From contig DATCKG010000045.1 of NCBI GenBank assembly GCA_036562385.1, positions 23,241 through 87,240 on the forward strand: a DNA stretch of 64,000 nt. The letters are read 5' to 3'. Both the position numbers and the translations under genes were made by a program. This DNA is from DATCKG01 sp036562385. Its GTDB lineage: Bacteria; Bacillota; Sulfobacillia; Symbiobacteriales; Symbiobacteriaceae. This document shows, piece after piece, positions 33,280 to 40,775 of the stretch (position 1 is its first letter; each line of letters opens with the position of its first letter). The notes under the pieces are model-generated. The model made no database searches, had not been told where the DNA came from, and saw only the letters and a program-made list of their open reading frames with translations.

Positions 33280-34956
33280 TTACTCCGACAGCCACCAGTT
33301 GTAGATATGCCGGGTTTCACCGTACGGCAGGCTCAGGACCGGCTTATCCTCATCCTTGAACTTCACCCGGTCACGCATGCCGACGATGATGTTCTGCTGG
33401 TAGAGGAAGACGTAGGGCAGATCGGTGGTGATCTCCTTGGCCAGCTCGGCGTAGACCTTCTTGCGCTCCGCCGGATCGATAACGCTGTAACCCTTCACCC
33501 AGAGCTCGTCGACCTTCTCGTTCTTGTACCAGCCGGAATTCTGGCCGTTAGGCGGGAAGAACTTGGAGCTGAAGATCGACTCGGCATCGGGGTCGATGCT
33601 CAGGGACCAGCCCAGCAGCACGGCCTGATACCGGCCGGGGGTGACGTGGTTCTCGATCCAGCTCGAGAAGTCCAGCGGCTCAATGTTGACCTTGATGCCG
33701 ACTTCCTTCAGGTTGGCCTGGATGATGGCGGCCACGGCCTCACGCCGCTTGTTGCCGGTGTTGAACTGGAGCGTGAACTCGAACTTGTGGCCATCCTTCT
33801 GCAGGTAGCCGTCCGGGCCCATCGTCCAGCCGTCTTCCGCCAGAAGCTGCTTGGCCTTTTCGACGTTGTACTCGTAGTTGATTTCGGCCCCGGTGTAGGC
33901 CCAGCCGTTCGGCAGGAAGGGACCGTTCAGCAGCACGCCGTGCCCCTGCAGCACGCTATCCACCAGACCCTGGCGGTTGATGGCGTGGGCGATGGCCTGC
34001 CGTGTCTTGATGCCCGCGAAGGGGACGAAACCGTCAGGCCAGTTCTCCGGGTTGAAGTTGAAGCCCAGGTAGTCGTAGACAGGTCCCGGACCCTCGATCA
34101 ACTTGATCCCGGGTTTGCCTTCCACAGCCGGCAGGGAGGCCACCGGAATCTGGGTGACCAGGTCCACTTCACCCTTCAGGAGAGCCTGAACCTCGGTGTT
34201 CTGGTCGGCGTAAATCTTGTATACGATCTTGTCAATGTGCGGCTTCTTCGGCCCCCACCAGTTGGGGTTCCGCTCGAAGGTGAGGCTCTGCTTCTGCTTC
34301 CACTCCGTCCAGATGTAAGGCCCGCTGTAAATCGTCTTGGACGGATCCTTGCCGAAGGGCGCGTCCTTGTACTGAGACGGCTCATAGCCTTCGAAGGCGT
34401 GCTTCGGCATGATCTGGATGTAAAGGCCGGAGGTTTCGAAGGGAGCAAAGACGGTGCTCAGCGTGACCTGGACGGTGCGCTCATCCAGCGCCTTCACCGA
34501 CTCGATCTTGTCGAAGTTGGCGTACTGGGGCGAGAGAACGTCCTTATTCGCGAAGCTCTCCAGCGTGAAGACGACGTCCTCTGCCGTCAGCCGCTTGCCG
34601 TCGGACCACTTCGGGGTATCCTTCAGCTTGATGGTGTACGTCTTACCATCCTCCGAAACCTCGGGCAGTTCGGAGGCGATGCACCAGTCGTCGACCACCA
34701 GTCGCCCTTCCTCGTCGACGTTGTACAGGTACGCGTAGATGAGGTTGGCGACGTCCTGGGAAGCGGTGTCGTTGATGAAGAAGTAGTTGAGCGTGATGAT
34801 GTCAGAGGTGGTGGACCAGGTCAGGGTACCGCCGTCCCGGGGTTCGTCACTGGAAGTCTGACTACCGCCGGACGGAGCCTTGGATCCTCCGCATGCGGAG
34901 ACCAGCAGGCTCAGGGCCAGAGCACCGGCCACCAAGATAGACCATTTGCGCTTCAA
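33280..34956 (-). CDS. oppA: Peptide-binding lipoprotein (OppA/DppA-like)
   Basis: Extracellular solute-binding protein family 5, 558 residues. The lipoprotein signal ends LLVSAC with the lipidated Cys at residue 22. Family features: KDTPKWSDGKRLTAEDVVFT and a long two-lobe body. The open frame reaches 35055, but TTG 34956 is the better start: AAAAGGGGG lies about 9 bases upstream and the product then begins directly with a signal peptide (MKRKWSILVAG). First gene of the importer operon; peptide specificity is not readable. Confidence 0.92.
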   Translation of the reverse strand: MKRKWSILVAGALALSLLVSACGGSKAPSGGSQTSSDEPRDGGTLTWSTTSDIITLNYFFINDTASQDVANLIYAYLYNVDEEGRLVVDDWCIASELPEVSEDGKTYTIKLKDTPKWSDGKRLTAEDVVFTLESFANKDVLSPQYANFDKIESVKALDERTVQVTLSTVFAPFETSGLYIQIMPKHAFEGYEPSQYKDAPFGKDPSKTIYSGPYIWTEWKQKQSLTFERNPNWWGPKKPHIDKIVYKIYADQNTEVQALLKGEVDLVTQIPVASLPAVEGKPGIKLIEGPGPVYDYLGFNFNPENWPDGFVPFAGIKTRQAIAHAINRQGLVDSVLQGHGVLLNGPFLPNGWAYTGAEINYEYNVEKAKQLLAEDGWTMGPDGYLQKDGHKFEFTLQFNTGNKRREAVAAIIQANLKEVGIKVNIEPLDFSSWIENHVTPGRYQAVLLGWSLSIDPDAESIFSSKFFPPNGQNSGWYKNEKVDELWVKGYSVIDPAERKKVYAELAKEITTDLPYVFLYQQNIIVGMRDRVKFKDEDKPVLSLPYGETRHIYNWWLSE

Positions 34957-35211
34957 CGATGTGGACCCCCTTTTCCCCTTTTTCTGCTCCGTTCTCGCTT
35001 CCGTCGCGGGACGTGAAACTTCGGGCCTTCCCATCCCTCCTTCTCCTACGCCCATACGGGATCGCGGTGCTCCGTCGGGCGCCGGGACAGCCGGCCCACC
35101 CTGTATGCCCCGTACAGGACCTACTTAAGTTCGGATACAAGTAGCTTACCGAAAATCGCCGCGGCAGACCTCCGACAAGGGGACAATTTTCCCTTGGCCA
35201 AAAGGATAGTT

Positions 35212-35239
35212 GGCCACCTGTCCATGTGGACAGGTGGCC
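35212..35239. repeat. Perfect 12-bp inverted repeat
   Basis: GGCCACCTGTCC (35212-35223), loop ATGT, GGACAGGTGGCC (35228-35239), in the 579-base gap between oppA (minus) and the response regulator (plus). No T-run follows on either strand. It could be an operator or an mRNA hairpin in the oppA leader. The rest of 34957-35535 shows no convincing gene. Confidence 0.55.
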
Positions 35240-35535
35240 TTGGCGTCCGGGAGAGATATTGGGTCCTGTGGCCGGCGGAGCACAATCCTTCGTGAATAGT
35301 AAGTCGCGTGTTCCGGAACAATTTCGGTGAACGCCTGGCGGCTTTTCGCCGTCCTATGGGTAACACAAGAACGTCTCAGCCGGCAGAACCGCGAAGCGTG
35401 GACAGGCTGTTGAGGTTGATCCCAATCAAACAAAGAGTAGGACACTTCCGCGAACATGGACGCGACCGGCAGGGCGGTCTCCACGTTCGGAGGTTCATCC
35501 CTTGGCCTCCATCAGGAAAGGAGGGGAACGGCATC

Positions 35536-36213
35536 GTGGATCGACAGGAGCGTATTCGCATCATGATCGTCGACGATCAGGCGGTGGTCCGCAGTGGCCT
35601 CGCCGCATTGCTGCAGACCTTTCGCGACCTGGAACTGGTGGGTGAGGCGGGCAGTGGCGAAGAGGCTGTCCGGCTCTGCACCCGGCTGAAGCCAGACGTG
35701 GTCCTGATGGATCTGATGATGCCGGGTATGGGCGGTGCGGAGACAATCCGCACCATCCGCAGGCTCTGTTCGGAGACCAAAGTGATGATCCTCAGCAGCG
35801 CCCGGGATCCCGAATCGGTGCGGGCGGCCCTGTGCGCGGGCGCCACCGGTTACCTGCTTAAGGATACCACCCCCCTGGAACTGGTCAAGGCCCTGCGCGA
35901 AGTGGCGGCCGGACGCTCCATTTTGGGACGGGAGGTCACCGAAACGCTGATTCAGATCGTCACCCGGGGAGACCGGCCGGAATTCGACCTCACGGAGCGG
36001 GAGCGGGAGGTTCTCTCCCTGTTGGTGGCCGGGTTGAGCAATCCGCAGATCGCCCAGCGGCTGCTGGTCAGCCGGTCCACTGTCAAGTTTCATCTGAGTT
36101 CGATTTTCAGCAAACTCGGTGTCAGCACCCGGACCGAGGCGGTGGCCATGGCCATCCGCTGCCGCCTGGTGGACGCGCAGCCAACCCTTGAACGGAGATG
36201 GGGGAGCGCGTAA
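35536..36213 (+). CDS. NarL/FixJ-type response regulator
   Basis: 225-residue two-component regulator. The receiver domain (about 8-125) has the acidic pair in IVDDQ, phospho-acceptor Asp in DVVLMDLMMPG and conserved Lys in YLLKDTTP; the C-terminal LuxR-type HTH reads LTEREREVLSLLVAGLSNPQ and then LLVSRSTVKFHLSSIF. GTG 35536 is chosen because AAGGAGGGG lies about 12-18 bases upstream and the product starts right before the receiver domain. No histidine kinase lies in this window, so it is an orphan here. Confidence 0.92.
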   Translation: MDRQERIRIMIVDDQAVVRSGLAALLQTFRDLELVGEAGSGEEAVRLCTRLKPDVVLMDLMMPGMGGAETIRTIRRLCSETKVMILSSARDPESVRAALCAGATGYLLKDTTPLELVKALREVAAGRSILGREVTETLIQIVTRGDRPEFDLTEREREVLSLLVAGLSNPQIAQRLLVSRSTVKFHLSSIFSKLGVSTRTEAVAMAIRCRLVDAQPTLERRWGSA

Positions 36214-36281
36214 GATGAAAGGATAGTAATAAAGGATAGGAATGCAGCAGCCCACCGGGCTGAGAGAGAGGGGAAGCCGAC

Positions 36282-37667
36282 ATGACGGAAACCAAGCGTG
36301 TTGCCTTCGCCACGCTTGGCTGCAAGGTCAATCAATATGACACGGAAGCCATGAAGACGCTTTTTCGCCGGGCAGGGTACCAGATTGTCGACTTTGACGA
36401 CGTGGCCGATATTTACATTATTAACACCTGCTCGGTAACAGGGCGCGGAGCGGCCAAGAGCCGCCAGCTCATTCGCAATGCGGTTCGCCGGGCTCCCCTC
36501 AGCGTGGTGGCAGTGGCGGGGTGCTACACCCAGACGGATCCCGATGCAGTAGCGGCCATTCCGGGGGTTTCCCTGATCATCGGGAATCAGGACCGGCACC
36601 GGGTGGTGGAACTCTGCGAGGAGGCAGCCCGGTCGCCGGAACCGATCCGGGCCGTGAATAACATCTGGCAGGCCCGCGAGTTTGAGGAGCTGCCCGTGGA
36701 CACGTTTCTGGGGCAGACCCGGGCGGTGGTGAAAATCCAGGAAGGCTGCAATGCCTTCTGTACGTACTGCATCATCCCCTTTGCCCGGGGGAAGCCCAGG
36801 AGCCGCCGGCCGGATTCGGTGGTGGAGGAGGTGCAGCGGCTGGCTGCTCAGGGGTACCGGGAGGTGGTCCTGACCGGGATTCACCTGGGAAGCTATGGGA
36901 AGGACTTTCCCGAGGGGCCGACCCTGGCCCAGTTGGTGGAGCGGCTCACTGCCATCCCGGGGTTGGATCGGATCCGGCTGTCCAGCCTGGAACCCCGGCA
37001 TGTCACGGACCATCTGATGGACCTGCTGGAGCACAATCCGAAGGTGTGCAAGCACCTGCACCTCAGCCTCCAGAGCGGATCCGATACGGTCCTGCGGCGC
37101 ATGCGCCGCTCCTACACCGCCCAGGAGTACCGGGAGAAGGTGATGGAGCTGCGCCGCCGCATTCCCGACCTGGGACTTACCACCGACGTGATCGTCGGTT
37201 TCCCGGGGGAGACGGAGGAAGAGCACCGGGAGTCGATGGCCTTCATCCGGGAGATGGGCTTTCATCGGATCCACGTCTTTCCGTTCTCGCCCCGTCAGGG
37301 CACCCCGGCGGCCACCATGCCGGGTCAGGTGCCCCGGACGGTGAAGGAACGGCGTACCCACGAGATGATCGCTCTTGGGCGGGAACTGGCGCTGGCCTTT
37401 GCCCGGCGCTACCTGGGCCAGGTCCTCTGGGTCCTTGCTGAGGAAGAGACCGACGCGGAGCCCGGGTGGCTGGAAGGGTACAGCGACAACTACCTGAGGG
37501 TCCGGTTTCCGGGCACCGACGAACTGAAGAACAGTCTGGTGCCGGTTCGCATCACCGCGGTAGAGGAGGAGTTCTGCCTCGGGGAGATCGCCGGCACGCC
37601 TTTGCCTCCGACGGGCCGGCCGGCCGCGGTCGGGGCATTCGATCGGAAGGAGTGGCCCCATGGCTGA
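36282..37667 (+). CDS. mtaB: tRNA (N6-threonylcarbamoyladenosine-37) methylthiotransferase MtaB
   Basis: 461-residue radical SAM enzyme that converts t6A37 to ms2t6A37 in tRNA. UPF0004 domain with ATLGCKVNQYD and NTCSVTGRG cysteines; radical SAM CNAFCTYC at about residues 156-163; C-terminal TRAM-like domain. The LGCKVNQ form with t6A-type specificity distinguishes MtaB from MiaB. Overlaps ddl by eight bases. Confidence 0.93.
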   Translation: MTETKRVAFATLGCKVNQYDTEAMKTLFRRAGYQIVDFDDVADIYIINTCSVTGRGAAKSRQLIRNAVRRAPLSVVAVAGCYTQTDPDAVAAIPGVSLIIGNQDRHRVVELCEEAARSPEPIRAVNNIWQAREFEELPVDTFLGQTRAVVKIQEGCNAFCTYCIIPFARGKPRSRRPDSVVEEVQRLAAQGYREVVLTGIHLGSYGKDFPEGPTLAQLVERLTAIPGLDRIRLSSLEPRHVTDHLMDLLEHNPKVCKHLHLSLQSGSDTVLRRMRRSYTAQEYREKVMELRRRIPDLGLTTDVIVGFPGETEEEHRESMAFIREMGFHRIHVFPFSPRQGTPAATMPGQVPRTVKERRTHEMIALGRELALAFARRYLGQVLWVLAEEETDAEPGWLEGYSDNYLRVRFPGTDELKNSLVPVRITAVEEEFCLGEIAGTPLPPTGRPAAVGAFDRKEWPHG

Positions 37668-38763
37668 GAAGACGCGCGTCTATTTGATCTTCGGCGGCCG
37701 GTCCGGGGAACATGAGGTTTCCCTCATGTCCGCCCGGAACGTGCTGGATGCCCTGGACAAAACGAAGTACGACGTGGTACCGGTCGGCATCACCAAGAAG
37801 GGGCAGTGGCGGCTGATTACGGATCCCCAGCGGGCCTTTACCGAGGGCGTGGAGGCCGCCGGCGGTACACCGGTGGCGCTGCTGGGCGATCCTACCCGCC
37901 CGGAACTCGTGACGCTGGACGGCACGGCGGCACCGCTGGACCAGCACGGTCCGGCAGTCTTCTTCCCCGTCCTGCACGGCACCTATGGCGAGGACGGAAC
38001 CATACAGGGGCTGCTGGAGATGGCCAACGTGCCGTACGTGGGCTGTGGCGTGCTGGCCTCCGCCGTGGGGATGGATAAAGGCGTCTCCAAGATGATCTTC
38101 CAGCAGGCCGGCCTCAAGGTGGCGCCCTACAAGGTATACACGCGGCATGCGTGGGAAAAGAATCCGGAAGCGGTCCTGGATGACGTGGAGCAAACCTTTG
38201 GACGCTATCCGCTCTTCGTGAAACCGGCCAACCTGGGCTCTTCCGTGGGGATCTCGAAGGTGCGCAACCGGCAGCAGCTCGCCGCAGGCTTGGCCGAGGC
38301 GGCCCAGTTCGACCGGCGCCTGATCGTGGAGCTGGGGCTGGACGCGCGGGAGATCGAAGTGTCGGTACTGGGCAACGACGAGCCCATCGCGTCGGTCCCC
38401 GGTGAGATCATCCCGGGCGCCGAGTTCTACGACTATCATGACAAGTACTTCGACAACCGTTCTTCCCTGCGGATTCCCGCAGAGTTGCCCGCGGACGTGG
38501 CGGAGGAGATCCGGCGGCAGGCCGTGGTGGCCTTCAGGGCCATCGACGGGTGCGGCATGGCCCGGTGTGACTTCTTCCTGGAGCGGGGGACCAACCGGAT
38601 CTTTATCAACGAAGTGAACACCATTCCGGGCTTTACCCGGATCTCCATGTACCCCAAGCTGTGGGAGGCCTCGGGCATCTCGTACAGCGAACTGTGCGAC
38701 CGGCTGATTCAGTTGGCCCTGGAGCGGCATGCGGACAAGAACCGCAACAGGACATCGGTATAA
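37660..38763 (+). CDS. ddl: D-alanine--D-alanine ligase
   Basis: 367-residue ATP-grasp ligase for the D-Ala-D-Ala end of peptidoglycan precursors. Seen: IFGGRSGEHEVSLMSA, HGTYGEDGTIQGLLE, LFVKPANLGSSVGISKV, and FINEVNTIPGFTRISMYPKL at the C-terminus. AAGGAGTGG precedes ATG, which lies within the end of mtaB. A Tyr/Phe specificity residue was not assigned. Confidence 0.95.
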   Translation: MAEKTRVYLIFGGRSGEHEVSLMSARNVLDALDKTKYDVVPVGITKKGQWRLITDPQRAFTEGVEAAGGTPVALLGDPTRPELVTLDGTAAPLDQHGPAVFFPVLHGTYGEDGTIQGLLEMANVPYVGCGVLASAVGMDKGVSKMIFQQAGLKVAPYKVYTRHAWEKNPEAVLDDVEQTFGRYPLFVKPANLGSSVGISKVRNRQQLAAGLAEAAQFDRRLIVELGLDAREIEVSVLGNDEPIASVPGEIIPGAEFYDYHDKYFDNRSSLRIPAELPADVAEEIRRQAVVAFRAIDGCGMARCDFFLERGTNRIFINEVNTIPGFTRISMYPKLWEASGISYSELCDRLIQLALERHADKNRNRTSV

Positions 38764-38880
38764 GAGTGGATGTTTTCCGCTGGTACAGCAGGAGAGTGCG
38801 GGGGGATCTGCGAATCATTTCCGGAGAAAGGCGTTGGGTAACCCCCTGAACGCCCGAGATCATGGTTGGAGTGATCTTTG

Positions 38881-39225
38881 GTGTCGGCCGACTGTATCTT
38901 TTGCAAGATTGTTGCGGGTGAAGTTCCCGCTACCAAGGTGTACGAGGACGATCAGGTGGTTGCCTTCGAGGACATCCATCCGGTGGCCCCTGTGCACGTC
39001 CTGGTGATTCCGAAAAAGCATCTTGCGTCGGTCAACGACCTGCGCGCAGAGGATACCGAGCTGCTTGGCAGGATCTTTGCCGCCATTCAGCGGGTCGCAG
39101 CGGAAAAGGGTGTGGTCGAATCCGGGTACCGGGTCATTACCAATGCCGGGAAGGATTCGGGCCAGGCCGTTTTCCACCTGCACTTCCACGTCATTGGCGG
39201 ACGGGTCCTGGGGCCCCTGGCGTAG
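38881..39225 (+). CDS. HIT-family hydrolase (HinT-like)
   Basis: 114-residue nucleotide-phosphoramidate hydrolase. The histidine triad is HLHFHVIGG near the C-terminus; the N-terminus CIFCKIVAGEVPATKVYEDD is the usual HinT start with a CxxC pair. GTG 38881 (or TTG 38878) follows GGAGTG. It lies between ddl and rpsU; 38764-38880 shows no other gene. Confidence 0.93.
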   Translation: MSADCIFCKIVAGEVPATKVYEDDQVVAFEDIHPVAPVHVLVIPKKHLASVNDLRAEDTELLGRIFAAIQRVAAEKGVVESGYRVITNAGKDSGQAVFHLHFHVIGGRVLGPLA

Positions 39226-39228
39226 GGT

Positions 39229-39258
39229 TTGACATGAACCCTCCAGGTGCGGTATACT
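39229..39258 (+). promoter_or_regulatory. Promoter of rpsU
   Basis: Consensus TTGACA (39229-39234), 18-base spacer, TATACT (39253-39258), about 50 bases before the rpsU start. Confidence 0.85.
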
Positions 39259-39309
39259 CCGTGGGCATGTTTTTCCCCGATGTTGTCTCGGAGGGGAGGG
39301 AAGGCCGGG

Positions 39310-39489
39310 ATGTCCGAGGTCCGAATCGGCAAGAACGAGTCGCTTGACAGCGCTCTTCGCCGTTTTAAGCGCCAGCTTCAGAAGGCGGGTGTACTCGCCG
39401 AGATCCGGAAGCGGGAGCACTATGAAAAGCCCAGCGTTCGGCGGAAGAAGAAGAGCGAGGCTGCTCGCAGGCGCAAGTGGCGGGACTGA
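39310..39489 (+). CDS. rpsU: 30S ribosomal protein S21
   Basis: 59-residue basic protein: SEVRIGKNESLDSALRRFKR at the start, YEKPSVRRKKKSEAARRRK at the end, both diagnostic. ATG 39310 is chosen over the longer frame from 39247 because GAGGGGAGGGAAGG precedes it and S21 begins here. Followed after 21 bases by yqeY, as in Bacillus. Confidence 0.97.
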   Translation: MSEVRIGKNESLDSALRRFKRQLQKAGVLAEIRKREHYEKPSVRRKKKSEAARRRKWRD

Positions 39490-39510
39490 GCGAAGGAGTC
39501 TGATTCATCT

Positions 39511-39981
39511 ATGAGCCTGAGCCAACGTTTGATGGACGACATGAAGGCTGCCATGAAGGCCGGTCCGGCCGGAAAGGTCCGCCTGGAGACCATCCGGATG
39601 CTGCGGGCGGCGATCAAGAACGCTGAAATCGCGAAAAGGGCTCCGCTGACCGAGGAAGAGATTCTTGACGTCATCGCCAAACAGGTGAAGCAGATCAAGG
39701 ACTCCCTGGCCGAGTTTGAGCGGGGCGGGCGGCCCGATCTGGTAGCGAAGGCGCAGGCAGAACTGGAGATCCTGAGCGGGTACCTGCCCGAGCAGTTGAG
39801 CGAAGAGGAAATCCGCGACCTGGCCCGCCAGGTGATTGCCGAGGTGGGTGCACAGGACCTCCGGGACATGGGGAAGGTCATGGGCCCCATGATGGCTCGG
39901 ACGAAAGGCCGGGCCGACGGCAAACTGGTGAACCGGATTGTAAGAGAACTGCTTGGGTCGCCACAGCAGGAGACTGGCTGA
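39511..39981 (+). CDS. yqeY: GatB/YqeY domain protein
   Basis: 156-residue protein of the YqeY family, related to the tail domain of the GatB amidotransferase subunit and thought to touch tRNA. MSLSQRLMDDMKAAMKAG, IRMLRAAIKNAEI and DMGKVMGPMMARTKGRADG are family blocks. Co-transcribed with rpsU; a strong terminator follows. Confidence 0.95.
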   Translation: MSLSQRLMDDMKAAMKAGPAGKVRLETIRMLRAAIKNAEIAKRAPLTEEEILDVIAKQVKQIKDSLAEFERGGRPDLVAKAQAELEILSGYLPEQLSEEEIRDLARQVIAEVGAQDLRDMGKVMGPMMARTKGRADGKLVNRIVRELLGSPQQETG

Positions 39982-39986
39982 CAAGC

Positions 39987-40018
39987 GGCCGCGACATCTG
40001 TCGCGGCCCTCTTTGTTT
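39987..40018 (+). terminator. Terminator after yqeY
   Basis: GGCCGCGACA (39987-39996) pairs with TGTCGCGGCC (39999-40008), followed by CTCTTTGTTT. Confidence 0.8.
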
Positions 40019-40088
40019 ATTAGGGGAGGAGGGGTCGGTCCTGAGCGGGGATTGCCGGCAGGATCGCAGGGCGTTTCTGAGGGAAAGC

Positions 40089-40613
40089 TTGCGGGCGCTG
40101 GGGCGCCTGGTGGGAGAGGCGGTCTTTCAGGCTCTCGCCGCTACGGAGGGCAGTGCCCCGTATCTCCGTCCCCCCGGGGCGGTGCCGGAACCGGCCTTTC
40201 TCCTGGCCTGTACCCGGTGCGGCGAGTGCGTTTCCGCCTGCCCCCGGGGCGCTATCCGACTCCTGCCCGCATCGGCCGGTGCGGCGATGGGAACGCCCTA
40301 CATCGATCCGGCCCAGCGGGCCTGCGACCTTTGCGGCCGGTGCATGCCGGTCTGTCCTACCGGGGCGCTCGTCCCCATCGCGGATCCCCGGCAGGTGCGG
40401 ATGGGCGCGGCCGTGATCGATCCGGTCCGGTGCTGGGCCTACCAGGGCCGGATCTGCGACCTTTGCTACCACCGCTGTCCGCTGGCGGAAGAGGCGTTGC
40501 GCATGGAAGGGGGCAAGCCGGTGGTCATCCGGGACGCGTGCACCGGCTGCGGGCTGTGCGCCGAGGTCTGCGTCGCCACGCCGCCGGCGGTGCAGATTCA
40601 TCCTGGCCACTGA
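40089..40613 (+). CDS. Four-cluster 4Fe-4S ferredoxin-type protein (NapG/MauM-like)
   Basis: 174 residues from TTG 40089, with four cysteine clusters: CTRCGECVSACP, CDLCGRCMPVCP, CDLCYHRCP preceded by a further Cys, and CTGCGLCAEVC, so it probably carries electrons. The frame is open further back: from CTG 40041 it reads LSGDCRQDRRAFLRESLRAL, and GGGGAGGAGGGG ends six bases before that CTG. An RR-x-F-L motif there suggests a Tat-type or MauM/NapG-like N-terminus, so the true start may be the non-canonical CTG. It is followed by a terminator and a molybdopterin oxidoreductase gene, a plausible redox partner. Confidence 0.8.
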   Translation: MRALGRLVGEAVFQALAATEGSAPYLRPPGAVPEPAFLLACTRCGECVSACPRGAIRLLPASAGAAMGTPYIDPAQRACDLCGRCMPVCPTGALVPIADPRQVRMGAAVIDPVRCWAYQGRICDLCYHRCPLAEEALRMEGGKPVVIRDACTGCGLCAEVCVATPPAVQIHPGH

Positions 40614-40621
40614 ACAAACAG

Positions 40622-40647
40622 AAGGTGCCTCTGCAGGGCGCCTTTTT
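40622..40647 (+). terminator. Terminator after the ferredoxin gene
   Basis: AAGGTGCC and GGCGCC form a short GC-rich stem (one G-T pair) with loop TCTGCAG, directly followed by TTTTT. Confidence 0.65.
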
Positions 40648-40653
40648 CACGCC

Positions 40654-40681
40654 TTGGGCCACCGTTTCGCTATGGTATAAT
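40654..40681 (+). promoter_or_regulatory. Promoter of the molybdopterin oxidoreductase gene
   Basis: TTGGGC (40654-40659), 16-base spacer, TATAAT (40676-40681). It follows the terminator, giving this gene independent transcription; the leader is about 90 bases. Confidence 0.55.
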
Positions 40682-40775
40682 CGAAGCAAATATCAAAAGG
40701 ACCTTCCTTCGCCCCCCTGGCGCGCCCTGTCTGGTCCTGCCGGGAGCGACGGAAGCCGCACGAGGAGGGATCGGC

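Noticed and set aside
36225..36281. TPP riboswitch before mtaB (GGGCTGAGAG)
   Set aside because: Only the CTGAGA string matches; the leader is about 65 bases with no room for the second TPP arm, and mtaB is not a thiamine gene.
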